Assembly: GCA_035713725.1 (NCBI GenBank)
Contig: DASTMZ010000023.1
Location: forward strand, 1 to 27,342
Origin: DASQPR01 sp035713725
GTDB lineage: Bacteria; Actinomycetota; Actinomycetes; Mycobacteriales; Micromonosporaceae
Direction: 5' to 3'
Length of the DNA: 27,342 nt
Shown: positions 16,264-23,764 of the stretch, one piece after another
How positions within the stretch are numbered: the stretch's first letter is position 1
How the letters are laid out: each line of letters opens with the position of its first letter
Position numbers and translations under genes: made by a program
Notes under the pieces: model-generated
What the model was told of the DNA's origin: nothing
What the model saw: only the letters and a program-made list of their open reading frames with translations
Database searches by the model: none

Positions 16264-18612
16264 ATGTCAGCCGGAACGGTCCTCGGGGGCCGCTATGAGC
16301 TGCGCGTACGCCTCGGCTCGGGCGGTGCGGGGACGGTCTGGCGCGGGTTCGACAGCACGCTGCAGCGCGAGGTCGCGGTCAAACTGATCTCTTTGGACAC
16401 GCCGACCGGTCCGGATCCCGACAATCCGATCCAGCGTTTCCAGCGCGAGGCACGGGTCGTTGCCGGACTGAACCATCCGAACATCGTCGCGGCATACGAC
16501 TTCGGCTTAGCCGACGATGTCGCCTACCTGGTCATGGAACTCATCAACGGCGGCTCGGTGGCACAACGCCTGCGACGCCTGAAGAGCAGCGGCACCAAGG
16601 GATTTGACGAGCTGACCGCGATCCGCATCGGCCGCCAGGTGTGCGCCGGCCTCGCGGTCGCGCACCGCGCGAAACTCGTGCACCGTGATCTCAAGCCGTC
16701 GAATCTGATGGTGTCGGACGCGTCGGGCCAGGTGAAGATCGTCGACTTCGGCATCGCGCGGATGACGGAGCAGTCGCGGCTCACCCGGACCGGGAGCTAC
16801 CTCGGCACGTTGCCGTACATGGCACCGGAGCAGATGGAGGCGTCGCCACTCGATGGGCGCGCCGACCTGTATTCGCTCGGTTGCGTGCTGCACGAGATGG
16901 TGGCTGGCCGGTCGCCGTACGAGGCGAGCACCCCGATGCAGTGGATGGCCGCGCACCAACTGGGTACGCCCGCCCGCCTGCGTACCCATGCCCCGGACGC
17001 GTCCGCGATGCTGGAGGGTCTGATCCTTCGGCTGCTCGCCAAGGAGCCGCACTACCGTCCCGCCGACGCCGACCTGGTCGCCGACGCGCTGACCGACATC
17101 GAAACCGAGCTCACGCAACAGCAACGCGAACGGCCGGCCAAGCCGCGCGCCGAGCTGACCACCGAAACGATGGATGCTCCGCCCGCTGCGCCGCCTGCGA
17201 CAGAGCTGCCGGCGAATTCAGCGGACGCGGCGGTTCGCGAACCGTCGATCGCGCCGGGCAGCGAACAATTGCCGCAGCGCATCGCCAGCCGACCCGCGTC
17301 CGAGGCCGCCCCGGTCGCCCCCGTCCCAGCAACCGCCGTCCCACTCGCCGCAACGGCCGCACCGGTCGCCGCAACGGCCGCACCTGTCGCCCCGGCCGCC
17401 GCACCTGTCGCCCCGGCCGCGGCACCGGGCGCACCGGTCGCGGGACCGCTGGCCGCGCCACCTCCCATTGGTGTGCGATCCGGTCCCGTCGCGCCGGCCG
17501 GTCCATCGCCGGCCGGTGGGCAAGCGGGTCACATCGCGCCATCGTCGGTTGCGCCGGGGCCGCGCCGGCCGCCCCCTCCGGCCTATGGCGCCCAAGCCCG
17601 CGTGACGTCCGCGCCGCCGGCGGTCGTGCCCGCACGGCAGCGGCCGACGTCCGGGCCGCCAAGGCCGACATCCGGGCCGCCACACCGGCCGGCCATGTCC
17701 GGATCTCCCGCGGTGCGACGCGGCCGTCGCCGTCGTCTCTGGTACGCGATCGCGGCGGCGATCGTCATAGCGGGCACCGTGGTCGCGGTCATTGTGTTGC
17801 CCAACAGCGGTGTTACGCCGGCGGCCGGCGGCACGCCCGTCGTACCGGTGGCGCGTGACTGCTTTGCCGCATCGTGGGCGAGCCCGATCGACGCAGATCT
17901 GACGACGGTGTGGTCCGTGAACGATCGCGTGGGACCGGTCGGCTGCGGGTCCCGTCACGCGTTCGAGGTCGTTACCGTGAGCCATCCGACCGGGTCCGCC
18001 TCGACCGCGACCGCGCCACCGAGCGCCACGTCCGGCGCCGTACAGGCGATCTATCAGATCTGCGTGGACGACGCCGACGACTACCTCGGCGGTGACTGGC
18101 GCAGCGCGTACGCATGGCTGGGTGTTGCCCTGCCGTCCCCGGATGCCTGGCGCGGCGGCGCGAAGTGGAGCGCGTGCGTGCTGCTGCCGACCTCGACGTG
18201 GCAGGGTGTGCCGAAGTCCAGCACGACGAGCCTGCGCAACGGATTGCGCGGCAACCGACCGGCGGCGATCACGTGCATCGACGCGCAATCGGCGCCGGCG
18301 AACTGCGACCGGCCGCACACGTACGAGATGGTCGGCGTGTACCGGGCCAAGGCCGGCCCGTTCCCGGACGCGGAGACCGGCGGGAACCTGTTCCGCGACG
18401 CGTGCGAGGCGAAGATCGCCGCGTTTCTCGGCTTCGGATCGGTCGCCAACTATCACAACACCAGCGTCGGCTGGTCGTGGTGGCCGAAGGCCCCCGACGA
18501 GGAGCAATGGAACCTCGGCAACCGCAGTGTGCTGTGCGCGGCGTACGCCCAGCTGCCCGGCCACCTGATGAGCGGCACCGTGCAGAATCTCGGCAACGCC
18601 GCACCGCACTGA
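16264..18612 (+). CDS. Receptor-type Ser/Thr protein kinase with duplicated septum-formation-like ectodomain
   Basis: 782 aa. The Hanks-type kinase domain (11-280) is complete: G-loop LGSGGAGTV (18-26), Lys40 in VAVK, Glu62, HRDLKPSN (140-147), DFG (161-163), an activation loop with several Ser/Thr, and APEQ. An Ala/Pro/Val-rich linker (about 285-485) precedes an Arg-rich stop and one transmembrane helix (about 493-514). The ectodomain has two Cys-rich modules, at Cys533, 561, 600, 638 and at Cys671, 681, 714, 758. Each has the C...C..(P/R)H(A/T)(F/Y)E(V/M)V and W..G..W/R..C pattern of the septum-formation domain. ATG 16264 follows GGGAGG by 10 bases; an upstream frame from 16192 is rejected. 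It likely senses something in the cell wall; ligand and substrates are unknown. Confidence 0.93.
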   Translation: MSAGTVLGGRYELRVRLGSGGAGTVWRGFDSTLQREVAVKLISLDTPTGPDPDNPIQRFQREARVVAGLNHPNIVAAYDFGLADDVAYLVMELINGGSVAQRLRRLKSSGTKGFDELTAIRIGRQVCAGLAVAHRAKLVHRDLKPSNLMVSDASGQVKIVDFGIARMTEQSRLTRTGSYLGTLPYMAPEQMEASPLDGRADLYSLGCVLHEMVAGRSPYEASTPMQWMAAHQLGTPARLRTHAPDASAMLEGLILRLLAKEPHYRPADADLVADALTDIETELTQQQRERPAKPRAELTTETMDAPPAAPPATELPANSADAAVREPSIAPGSEQLPQRIASRPASEAAPVAPVPATAVPLAATAAPVAATAAPVAPAAAPVAPAAAPGAPVAGPLAAPPPIGVRSGPVAPAGPSPAGGQAGHIAPSSVAPGPRRPPPPAYGAQARVTSAPPAVVPARQRPTSGPPRPTSGPPHRPAMSGSPAVRRGRRRRLWYAIAAAIVIAGTVVAVIVLPNSGVTPAAGGTPVVPVARDCFAASWASPIDADLTTVWSVNDRVGPVGCGSRHAFEVVTVSHPTGSASTATAPPSATSGAVQAIYQICVDDADDYLGGDWRSAYAWLGVALPSPDAWRGGAKWSACVLLPTSTWQGVPKSSTTSLRNGLRGNRPAAITCIDAQSAPANCDRPHTYEMVGVYRAKAGPFPDAETGGNLFRDACEAKIAAFLGFGSVANYHNTSVGWSWWPKAPDEEQWNLGNRSVLCAAYAQLPGHLMSGTVQNLGNAAPH

Positions 18613-18621
18613 GCGAGCCCG

Positions 18622-19488
18622 TCAGCCGATCGCGCGGCGGTGCGCCGGTATCGCGACCGTCACCACGTACGCCGCCGTGGCGACCGCGAGAATCGCGAAA
18701 CTCGGCGGCACGGCCGGCACCAGATAACTAGTCACGAGACCGATCCAGACGCTCGCGACCGCGATGCCGACCGAGATCGCGAGCGCTCGCAGCGGCCGTG
18801 CGGTGACCCGCATCGCGGTGCCGGCCGGTGCGGCCAGCAGACCGAGGATGAGCAGCGCACCGACCACCTGGGTGGCCTCCGCGGCGGTGACCCCGACGAG
18901 CACGAGGAACGCGTACCCGAGCAGGCGGACCGGTACGCCCTCGGTGGCCGCGACGGCGTCGTCGATGCTCGCGAACAGCAGCGGTCGGGCGACGGCCAGC
19001 ACCGCTGCGCCGACCGCGAGAGCGACGGCGGCGCTTACCACGGCGTCGCGGCCGGACAGGCCGAGGATCGAGCCGAACAGGACACTGACCCCGGCCTGCC
19101 CGTTGGCGCCGCCGCTGCGCCGGGTCGTGTAGAGCGTCAGGAAGAACACCCCGAGGCCGAGGATCCACGCGAACACGCCGCCGACGACGACGTCGTCCGG
19201 GCGCGCCCGCCGGCCGAGCACGCCCATCGCGACCGCAACCAACACGGTGACGGCGAACAGCCCGACGCGCGCGTCCAGGCCGGCCGCGAGTGCCGCCAGC
19301 GCACCAGTGAACGCCACGTGCGACAGCGCGTCCGCGGTGAAGATTTGTGCGCGCAGCACGAGGAAGTAGCCGACCAGCCCGGCCGCGACCGCGACCGCGG
19401 TTCCGGCCAGCAACGCGTACCGCATGAACGGATGGCTGAACACATCGCCAAGTGCCGGCGATGCGAGCGCTTCCATAACGGCACTCAC
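18622..19488 (-). CDS. Metal ABC transporter permease (ABC-3/ZnuB family), second copy
   Basis: 288 aa with about eight or nine membrane helices. ABC-3 family marks include GYFLVLRAQIFTADALSHVAF, RPLLFASIDDAVAATEGVPV and VGVTAAEATQVVGALLILGL. It forms the membrane channel for Zn2+/Mn2+ together with the neighbouring permease, probably as a heterodimer. The start is GTG 19488, which overlaps the upstream permease stop as GTGA, so translation is probably coupled; ATG 19476 is the alternative. It is the last gene of the operon, converging on the kinase gene with a 9-bp gap. Confidence 0.9.
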   Translation of the reverse strand: MSAVMEALASPALGDVFSHPFMRYALLAGTAVAVAAGLVGYFLVLRAQIFTADALSHVAFTGALAALAAGLDARVGLFAVTVLVAVAMGVLGRRARPDDVVVGGVFAWILGLGVFFLTLYTTRRSGGANGQAGVSVLFGSILGLSGRDAVVSAAVALAVGAAVLAVARPLLFASIDDAVAATEGVPVRLLGYAFLVLVGVTAAEATQVVGALLILGLLAAPAGTAMRVTARPLRALAISVGIAVASVWIGLVTSYLVPAVPPSFAILAVATAAYVVTVAIPAHRRAIG

Positions 19489-20399
19489 GTCAGCACGCTC
19501 GGCGCGGTGTCGTACCGGTCGTCCCGTTCGGACGCACGAGCGAGCGATCCGCGACGATCCCGGATGGCCGCGCCGGCGGACGCGAGGACGTACAACCCGA
19601 ACGCGATGGTGGTGAGCCAGAAACCGATCGGGTAGACGGAGTAGACCGCGATGAACAGCGCAGTCCACACGGTGATCAGGCCGATCGCCACGGCGAGCAC
19701 GAGGCCCCAGCCGGGTCGAGCAGTCAGCCGTTGCGCGGTAGCGGCGGGCAACAGCAGCAATGCAAAGACGAGTAGCGTTCCGGTGATCTGGCTGGCCTCT
19801 GCCGCGGTCGCGCCGAGCACCACCAGGAAGACCGCGTCCAACGCGCGCACCGGGATGCCGCTGGCGGCCGCGACGTCAGGGTCGATCGAACCGAACACGA
19901 GCGGTCGCGCGATCAGGCCGATGACCGCCACGACCGCGACGCCGACCACCGCGAGCGTCACGACCTGCCGGGCCGAGATGCCGACGAACGTGCCGAACAA
20001 CAGCGCCGTCGTGCCGCCGAGGAATCCTTTGTAGAGCGACACGAACAGCGTGCCGCAGGCGAGCGCGAACGCCTGCACCGTGCCGATCACCGCGGACTCC
20101 TCGCGATAGCCGCGCCGGCCGGCGGCGGGCAGCAGTGCGATGACCAGCGCGGCGGCGATGCACGAGGAGAAGTAGCCGACGGTTACGCCGATGCCGAGCC
20201 AGACCGCCGCCGCGGCGCCGGGAAATCCGACGAGTGCGAGCGTGTGGCCCGCGAAACTCTGTCGGCGCAACACCATGAACCAACCGACCACGGCGGCCAC
20301 GACACCGATCACGGTGCCGGCGCGGAAGGCGTTGAGCACGAGGGGGATCGACCACATCTCGCGCAGATCGGCGATGAGGTTCCAGGTGAACGGCGTCAT
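19485..20399 (-). CDS. Metal ABC transporter permease (ABC-3/ZnuB family), first copy
   Basis: 304 aa polytopic permease. It has GWFMVLRRQSFAGHTLALVG and FPGAAAAV near the N-terminus, RPLVFGSIDPDVAAASGIPV in the middle and GATAAEASQITGTLLVFALL further on, all typical of zinc/manganese ABC-3 permeases. About nine helices are followed by a charged cytoplasmic tail (last 30 residues). The ATG at 20399 overlaps the ATPase gene stop as ATGA, indicating translational coupling. Two non-identical permeases in one operon, as here, are frequent in actinobacterial zinc uptake systems. Confidence 0.92.
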   Translation of the reverse strand: MTPFTWNLIADLREMWSIPLVLNAFRAGTVIGVVAAVVGWFMVLRRQSFAGHTLALVGFPGAAAAVWLGIGVTVGYFSSCIAAALVIALLPAAGRRGYREESAVIGTVQAFALACGTLFVSLYKGFLGGTTALLFGTFVGISARQVVTLAVVGVAVVAVIGLIARPLVFGSIDPDVAAASGIPVRALDAVFLVVLGATAAEASQITGTLLVFALLLLPAATAQRLTARPGWGLVLAVAIGLITVWTALFIAVYSVYPIGFWLTTIAFGLYVLASAGAAIRDRRGSLARASERDDRYDTAPSVLT

Positions 20400-21265
20400 C
20401 GCGGGCCGGCGTTCTGCGACGGCGCGCGGTCTGAGTGCCCGTGTCCGCCATGACCGGCGTGACGATCGGTGTGGTGGGCCGGCGCTTCCGGCTGGCCGAC
20501 CACCACGAGCCGTCCGTCCGACGTGGTCAGGACCTCGATCGGCGTGCCGTAGAGCGCGGTGAGCGTCTCCGACGTGATCACCTCGCTCGGCGCGCCGGTG
20601 AGCGCGCCGCCCTGACCGAGATAGATCACCCGGTCCAGGTAGGCCAGGATCGGGTTCACGTCGTGCGCGACCATGATGACCGCGACGCCCTCATCGCGGC
20701 AGATCCGGCTGATGAGGGCCGCGATCGCCGCCTGGTTCGGCAGGTCGAGGCTGTCGAGCGGCTCGTCGAGCATCAGCAGCCGCGGGCTTCGAGCCAACGC
20801 CTGCGCGATGAGCAGCCGTTGCTGCTCGCCGCCGGACAGCTGGCCGATCGGCCGGTGCGCGTACGCCGCCGCGCCGACCAGATCGACGAGGTCCCGCACC
20901 CGGCGTGCGGCGGCTCGGGACCGCCGGCCGGGCAGCGGGACGCCCCAGCGGTCGCCGTCCACGCCGAGCCGCACCACGTCGATGCCGCGTACCCGCAGTG
21001 ACGGGTCGAAGCTCCGGCGCTGGGGGAGATACCCGACCGCGCGACGGTCCGCCGGGTCGGTCCAGCTCACCGAGCCGGCGGCCAGCGGCAGCAGCCCGAG
21101 GATCGCCTTGAGCAAGGTGGACTTGCCGACTCCGTTCGGCCCAAGGACGGCAACGAATTCGCCGGCCGCGATCGACGCGTTGACGTGCGTCCAGACGGTA
21201 CGGCCGCCGACGACGATGCCCGCGTCCCGTACGTCGGCGAGGGAAAGAGTCACGCGATCGGACAT
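20396..21265 (-). CDS. Metal ABC transporter ATP-binding protein with His-rich tail
   Basis: 289 aa. Walker A is GPNGVGKS (42-49), the Q-loop region LPQRR (80-84), the ABC signature LSGGEQQR (143-150), Walker B LLMLDEP (163-169) and the switch His in VAHDVNP. It powers metal import at the inner membrane face. The last 30 residues carry six histidines (264, 265, 269, 272, 275, 277) in a flexible Gly/Asp/His stretch that could bind Zn2+. Such tails are usual on periplasmic binding proteins but less so on the ATPase. It starts 6 bases after the binding-protein gene, and its stop overlaps the first permease gene. Confidence 0.94.
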   Translation of the reverse strand: MSDRVTLSLADVRDAGIVVGGRTVWTHVNASIAAGEFVAVLGPNGVGKSTLLKAILGLLPLAAGSVSWTDPADRRAVGYLPQRRSFDPSLRVRGIDVVRLGVDGDRWGVPLPGRRSRAAARRVRDLVDLVGAAAYAHRPIGQLSGGEQQRLLIAQALARSPRLLMLDEPLDSLDLPNQAAIAALISRICRDEGVAVIMVAHDVNPILAYLDRVIYLGQGGALTGAPSEVITSETLTALYGTPIEVLTTSDGRLVVVGQPEAPAHHTDRHAGHGGHGHSDRAPSQNAGPR

Positions 21266-21271
21266 CGGGTC

Positions 21272-22258
21272 CTACTTCCCGCTCGGCGCCGGCGACGGTG
21301 GCGTCGGATGGTCGGCCGGCACGCTCGCGGCCAGCGCATTGCGCAGCGCGATGAGCTGCCGCACCTGCCACTGCTCGAACGAGGCACCGGCCGGCGACAG
21401 CGTCTCGGTGATCGTCGTGACGGGGATGCCGGCCGCCTTGGCGGCGTCGACCTGTCGCTGTACGTCCGGCGTCGCGTTCTGGCTGTTGTACACGTACACC
21501 TTGATCTGTCGTTCGGAGATCTGCGCGTCGATGGTCGCCTTGTCGGCAGCGGTCGGTTCGCCGCCCTCGCTGATCGTGTCGAGGAAGGTCGGCGGAGTGA
21601 TGAGGTCGAGGCCGGTCGCCTCGGCGAGCGGCGCGAAGATCGACTCGGATGCGCCGACCGGCGTGCCGGCATATCGGGCGCGGACCTCGTCGATGAGTCC
21701 GAAGTACTGCTTCAGGTCGGAGTTCACGACCACGTCGTGCTGCCGCGCGAAGTACCCCGCGTTGGCCGGGTCGATCCGTTGATAGTCGGCCGTGATGCGG
21801 TCGATGACCCGGCGTACATCGGCCGGCGAGTACCACCGATGCGGGTTGCCGCCGGGCGCGACGCCGACCAGGTCACCGACGGTCAACACGACCCGACTCG
21901 GGTCGCGGTCCGCCGTGACGATCTTCGTAGCCCACGCGTCGTAGCCGACACCGTTGATGATCGCGAGTTGTGCACCCGCCAGGTGGACCGCGTCCGGTCC
22001 GCTCGGCTCGTAGTCGTGCGGGTCGGTCGCCGGCCTAGCGATGATGCTCGTGACGTCGGCATGGTCGCCGCCAAGCTGGGCGGCCAGACTGCCCCAGAAG
22101 TTCTCAACGGCCACCACATGGACCCGACCCGTCGCGGAGACCGGGGTCGGAGTAGTCGCGCAGCCGGCGACCCCGACCAAGGCGGCGAGCGTGGCCGCGC
22201 CCGCCACGGCCACCGCGACGGCCCGCGACGCGCTGCGCGGCATCCGATCCGAGGTCAC
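21272..22258 (-). CDS. Metal-binding lipoprotein of a zinc/manganese ABC importer (cluster A-I)
   Basis: 328 aa solute-binding protein anchored by a lipobox (VGVAGC, Cys33). Cluster A-I features are VENFWGSLAAQLGGDHADV (51-69), DPHDYEPSG (79-87, metal ligand His81), GGNPHRWYSP (135-144, ligand His139) and GASESIFAPLAEATGLDLI (201-219, probable ligand Glu204). A third ligand Glu rather than His is seen in Mn-type and some Zn-type members, so the metal is uncertain. There is no internal His-rich loop; that feature is on the ATPase instead. The start GTG 22258 coincides with the predicted transcription start, giving a leaderless message. ATG 22243 is a second candidate. The FUR-family-like box in the promoter supports metal repression. 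Confidence 0.92.
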   Translation of the reverse strand: MTSDRMPRSASRAVAVAVAGAATLAALVGVAGCATTPTPVSATGRVHVVAVENFWGSLAAQLGGDHADVTSIIARPATDPHDYEPSGPDAVHLAGAQLAIINGVGYDAWATKIVTADRDPSRVVLTVGDLVGVAPGGNPHRWYSPADVRRVIDRITADYQRIDPANAGYFARQHDVVVNSDLKQYFGLIDEVRARYAGTPVGASESIFAPLAEATGLDLITPPTFLDTISEGGEPTAADKATIDAQISERQIKVYVYNSQNATPDVQRQVDAAKAAGIPVTTITETLSPAGASFEQWQVRQLIALRNALAASVPADHPTPPSPAPSGK

Positions 22259-22264
22259 GTGGCG

Positions 22265-22293
22265 ACGCTAACGAAAACCATTCCCATTATCAA
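22265..22293 (-). promoter_or_regulatory. Metal-repressed promoter with FUR-family (Zur-like) box
   Basis: On the minus strand TTGATA (22293-22288) and TAGCGT (22270-22265) are separated by exactly 17 bp. This places the transcription start at about 22258, on the GTG of the binding-protein gene. The AT-rich dyad GAAAACCATTCCCATTATC (22273-22291, 5-9-5 imperfect inverted repeat) fills the spacer and overlaps the -35. It resembles actinobacterial Zur/Fur-family operators. A metal-loaded repressor here would block RNA polymerase directly. The promoter is seen in sequence; the repressor identity (Zur versus Mur/Fur) is inferred. Confidence 0.65.
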
Positions 22294-22363
22294 ATGCACG
22301 TTTCGCCATGGATCGCGCCACGCCTGACGGACGTGGTGTCCTGCGGCGCGAGCACCTCGGCGT

Positions 22364-22369
22364 TACGCT
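22364..22369 (+). promoter_or_regulatory. -10 element, probable leaderless promoter
   Basis: TACGCT (TANNNT) ends 7 bases before ATG 22377, and there is no Shine-Dalgarno sequence. This is typical of leaderless actinobacterial genes. The -35 is unclear. Confidence 0.4.
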
Positions 22370-22376
22370 TCCCGCC

Positions 22377-22685
22377 ATGGGCAGCACCACGATCGCCATC
22401 GATGTCGATGAGAGCCTTTGCGAGGCGCTGGCTCGGGCGGCGGCCATCGCCGGCCAGTCGCTGTCCGCGTACGTGACAAGCGCCGCCGCCGACCGCTTGC
22501 TGCGTGACGAGGGCGCGGGGTATGCCGACGTGCTCGCGCGGCACCCGGAGTTCGCGTCCGAGGTTGCGGCGGCTCGGCAGGCCGCGCTCCGCCGGGCAGC
22601 CGACGCCCGTGCGCAAGTGCTCGCCAAATACGCGGGCGGTGAGCTCCGCCGCCGGAACGCCGTCGCCGCGGTGGCGGCCAGCTGA
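22377..22685 (+). CDS. Small ribbon-helix-helix-like protein (antitoxin/regulator), orphan
   Basis: 102 aa. The N-terminal strand STTIAIDVDESLCEALARAA and helices through LSAYVTSAAADRLLRDE (1-45) match the MetJ/CopG ribbon-helix-helix pattern of VapB/RelB-type antitoxins and small repressors. The rest is a charged Ala/Arg-rich helix, possibly a coiled coil. ATG 22377 is chosen because the RHH fold begins there; an upstream in-frame ATG at 22308 would add unrelated residues. No toxin gene follows: the next 126 bp are repeats and then a convergent gene. It sits divergent from the metal-uptake operon, 118 bp away, and could be an unrelated autoregulated DNA-binding protein. Confidence 0.7.
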   Translation: MGSTTIAIDVDESLCEALARAAAIAGQSLSAYVTSAAADRLLRDEGAGYADVLARHPEFASEVAAARQAALRRAADARAQVLAKYAGGELRRRNAVAAVAAS

Positions 22686-22694
22686 CTGCAGGTT

Positions 22695-22792
22695 CAGTCG
22701 CGGTGCCGCTCAGTCGCGGTGCCGCTCGGTCGCGGTGCCGCTCAAAGCGGGGGCCTGCCTCAGGTCGCAGGTTGACTCAGTCGCGGTGCCGC
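22695..22792. repeat. 16-bp tandem repeat with mini-hairpins between convergent genes
   Basis: CAGTCGCGGTGCCGCT occurs at 22695-22710 and 22711-22726, and with one change at 22727-22742. A fourth copy (15 of 16 bases) is at 22778-22792. Each unit contains GCGG-TG-CCGC, a tiny self-complementary stem. A second motif, GGTTGACTCAG, occurs at 22770-22780 and 22805-22815. The block fills the gap between the RHH gene and the convergent cupin gene. Confidence 0.85.
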
Positions 22793-22811
22793 GCGAGCCG
22801 CCGGGGTTGAC

Positions 22812-23189
22812 TCAGGTCGCGGCCCGGCCGTAGCGGTCTTCGAGCCGGACCACGTCGCTCAGCTCGGTAGTGCTGGCCTCGAGCACGACGGAGTCGACGA
22901 TAGCGGTCATCCGGTGGATGGTCCCGGCCGAGATATGAATGGCCTCGCCGGGCAGCAGCTCGAACTCGTCCAGCTCGTCGACGTCCTTGCCGATCTGGAA
23001 GAGCAGGCGGCCGGACTGCACGAAGACGGTTTCGTCCTTCACGTCGTGGTACTGCAGCGACAGCGCCTGGCCGGCGTCGATGTGCAGCTCCTTGCCGCAA
23101 TACCGGCCGTCCACGAGGGCGAAATGCACCTCGTATCCCCACGGCTTGTCCACGCGACGCACCTGTGACAGCCAGTCGGACCTTGCCAT
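22812..23189 (-). CDS. Small cupin, mannose-6-phosphate isomerase type II-like
   Basis: 125 aa single cupin domain. KPWGYEVHFALVDGRYCGKE (15-34) and LSLQYHDVKDETVFVQSG (43-60) supply the usual metal ligands (His48, Glu53), and GEAIHISAGTIHRM (81-94) supplies His92. The pattern is that of the C-terminal cupin of type II phosphomannose isomerases, here as a stand-alone protein. It may isomerise or bind sugar phosphates; no sugar nucleotide genes are adjacent, so the role is open. ATG 23189 is preceded by GGAG with a 5-base gap. The frame is open further upstream to 23372, but that stretch is Arg-rich without homology. Confidence 0.82.
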   Translation of the reverse strand: MARSDWLSQVRRVDKPWGYEVHFALVDGRYCGKELHIDAGQALSLQYHDVKDETVFVQSGRLLFQIGKDVDELDEFELLPGEAIHISAGTIHRMTAIVDSVVLEASTTELSDVVRLEDRYGRAAT

Positions 23190-23281
23190 CCGCGCTCCGT
23201 CTCGATCATTGGCGGTGTCTGATTCCAGATACATCCAACACCGGATCGGCCTACCTCGGCGTGAGGTCTCCGCCCGGCCGG

Positions 23282-23323
23282 GTCGACGTACCCTGTGCAA
23301 CCAGTCGACGTACCTTACGCAAC
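23282..23323. repeat. Two-copy direct repeat, 22-bp period
   Basis: GTCGACGTACCCTGTGCAAC (23282-23301) is followed 2 bp later by GTCGACGTACCTTACGCAAC (23304-23323), 17 of 20 bases identical. The period of 22 bp would place two bound proteins on the same DNA face. It lies about 95 bp upstream of the cupin gene. Its use as a regulator site is inferred. Confidence 0.55.
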
Positions 23324-23427
23324 TCCGGTCCGCGCCGTGGTCGGCGGTAGAACCCAGCCTATTCGCTACCACGTGCCAGGAGGCTGTTCCGGCGGCGTCG
23401 CCACCTCGATCCGCCGGTCGACGTCGG

Positions 23428-23446
23428 GCCGAATGACCGATTCGGC
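23428..23446. promoter_or_regulatory. Perfect 7-5-7 inverted repeat
   Basis: GCCGAAT-GACCG-ATTCGGC is a perfect dyad with 7-bp arms in the intergenic region. It could be an operator for a dimeric regulator or an RNA hairpin. No matching known motif comes to mind. Confidence 0.45.
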
Positions 23447-23764
23447 GGACCCAGGCGGGGCGTACAGGACCGATACGTACGGGTTAGTGTCGCACCGGGT
23501 GACGGTCAGATATCGGTGCGTGCGTGCCGGTCCACATGTGACGTACGCTCAGCATCGCCATCACGCGGCTCGGTAGCGCAACCCGCTCGCGACCCGCCGC
23601 GGCGTACGGCACGAATCCCACTTCAGTGGTCTGCGGCGAGGGTGGATGACGAGCACGGGGTTGAGCTCAGCCGGCGCGGCGAGGCCGCCTCGGGCCGTGT
23701 CCGACCGCCCCGACGCAGGCGGGACGCCGCTCGGCGACGCTCACTGCGCGGCAGGGCCAGGCTG

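Larger units (their letters stand above)
23190..23764. other. 575-bp intergenic region between divergent cupin and pseudokinase genes
   Basis: I find no credible gene. The short open frames here are Arg/Pro/His-rich, lack ribosome binding sites and resemble no family. The region holds a 22-bp-period direct repeat (23282-23323), a 7-5-7 inverted repeat (23428-23446) and a small palindrome CCACT-TC-AGTGG (23618-23629). It is long for a divergent promoter region in this compact window, so a small RNA or complex control of the two genes is possible but unproven. Confidence 0.6.

Noticed and set aside
17285..17470. Ala/Pro/Val-rich repeats in the first kinase as a special tandem repeat
   Set aside because: They are ordinary low-complexity juxtamembrane linker sequence, common in actinobacterial receptor kinases.
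23295..23576. Possible 93-aa gene in the intergenic region
   Set aside because: No ribosome binding site, an unnatural amino-acid mix and no family similarity.
23516..23764. N-terminal extension of the pseudokinase to 23516
   Set aside because: The added 83 residues are Arg-rich low-complexity without homology, and the kinase-like fold begins at the ATG at 23765.
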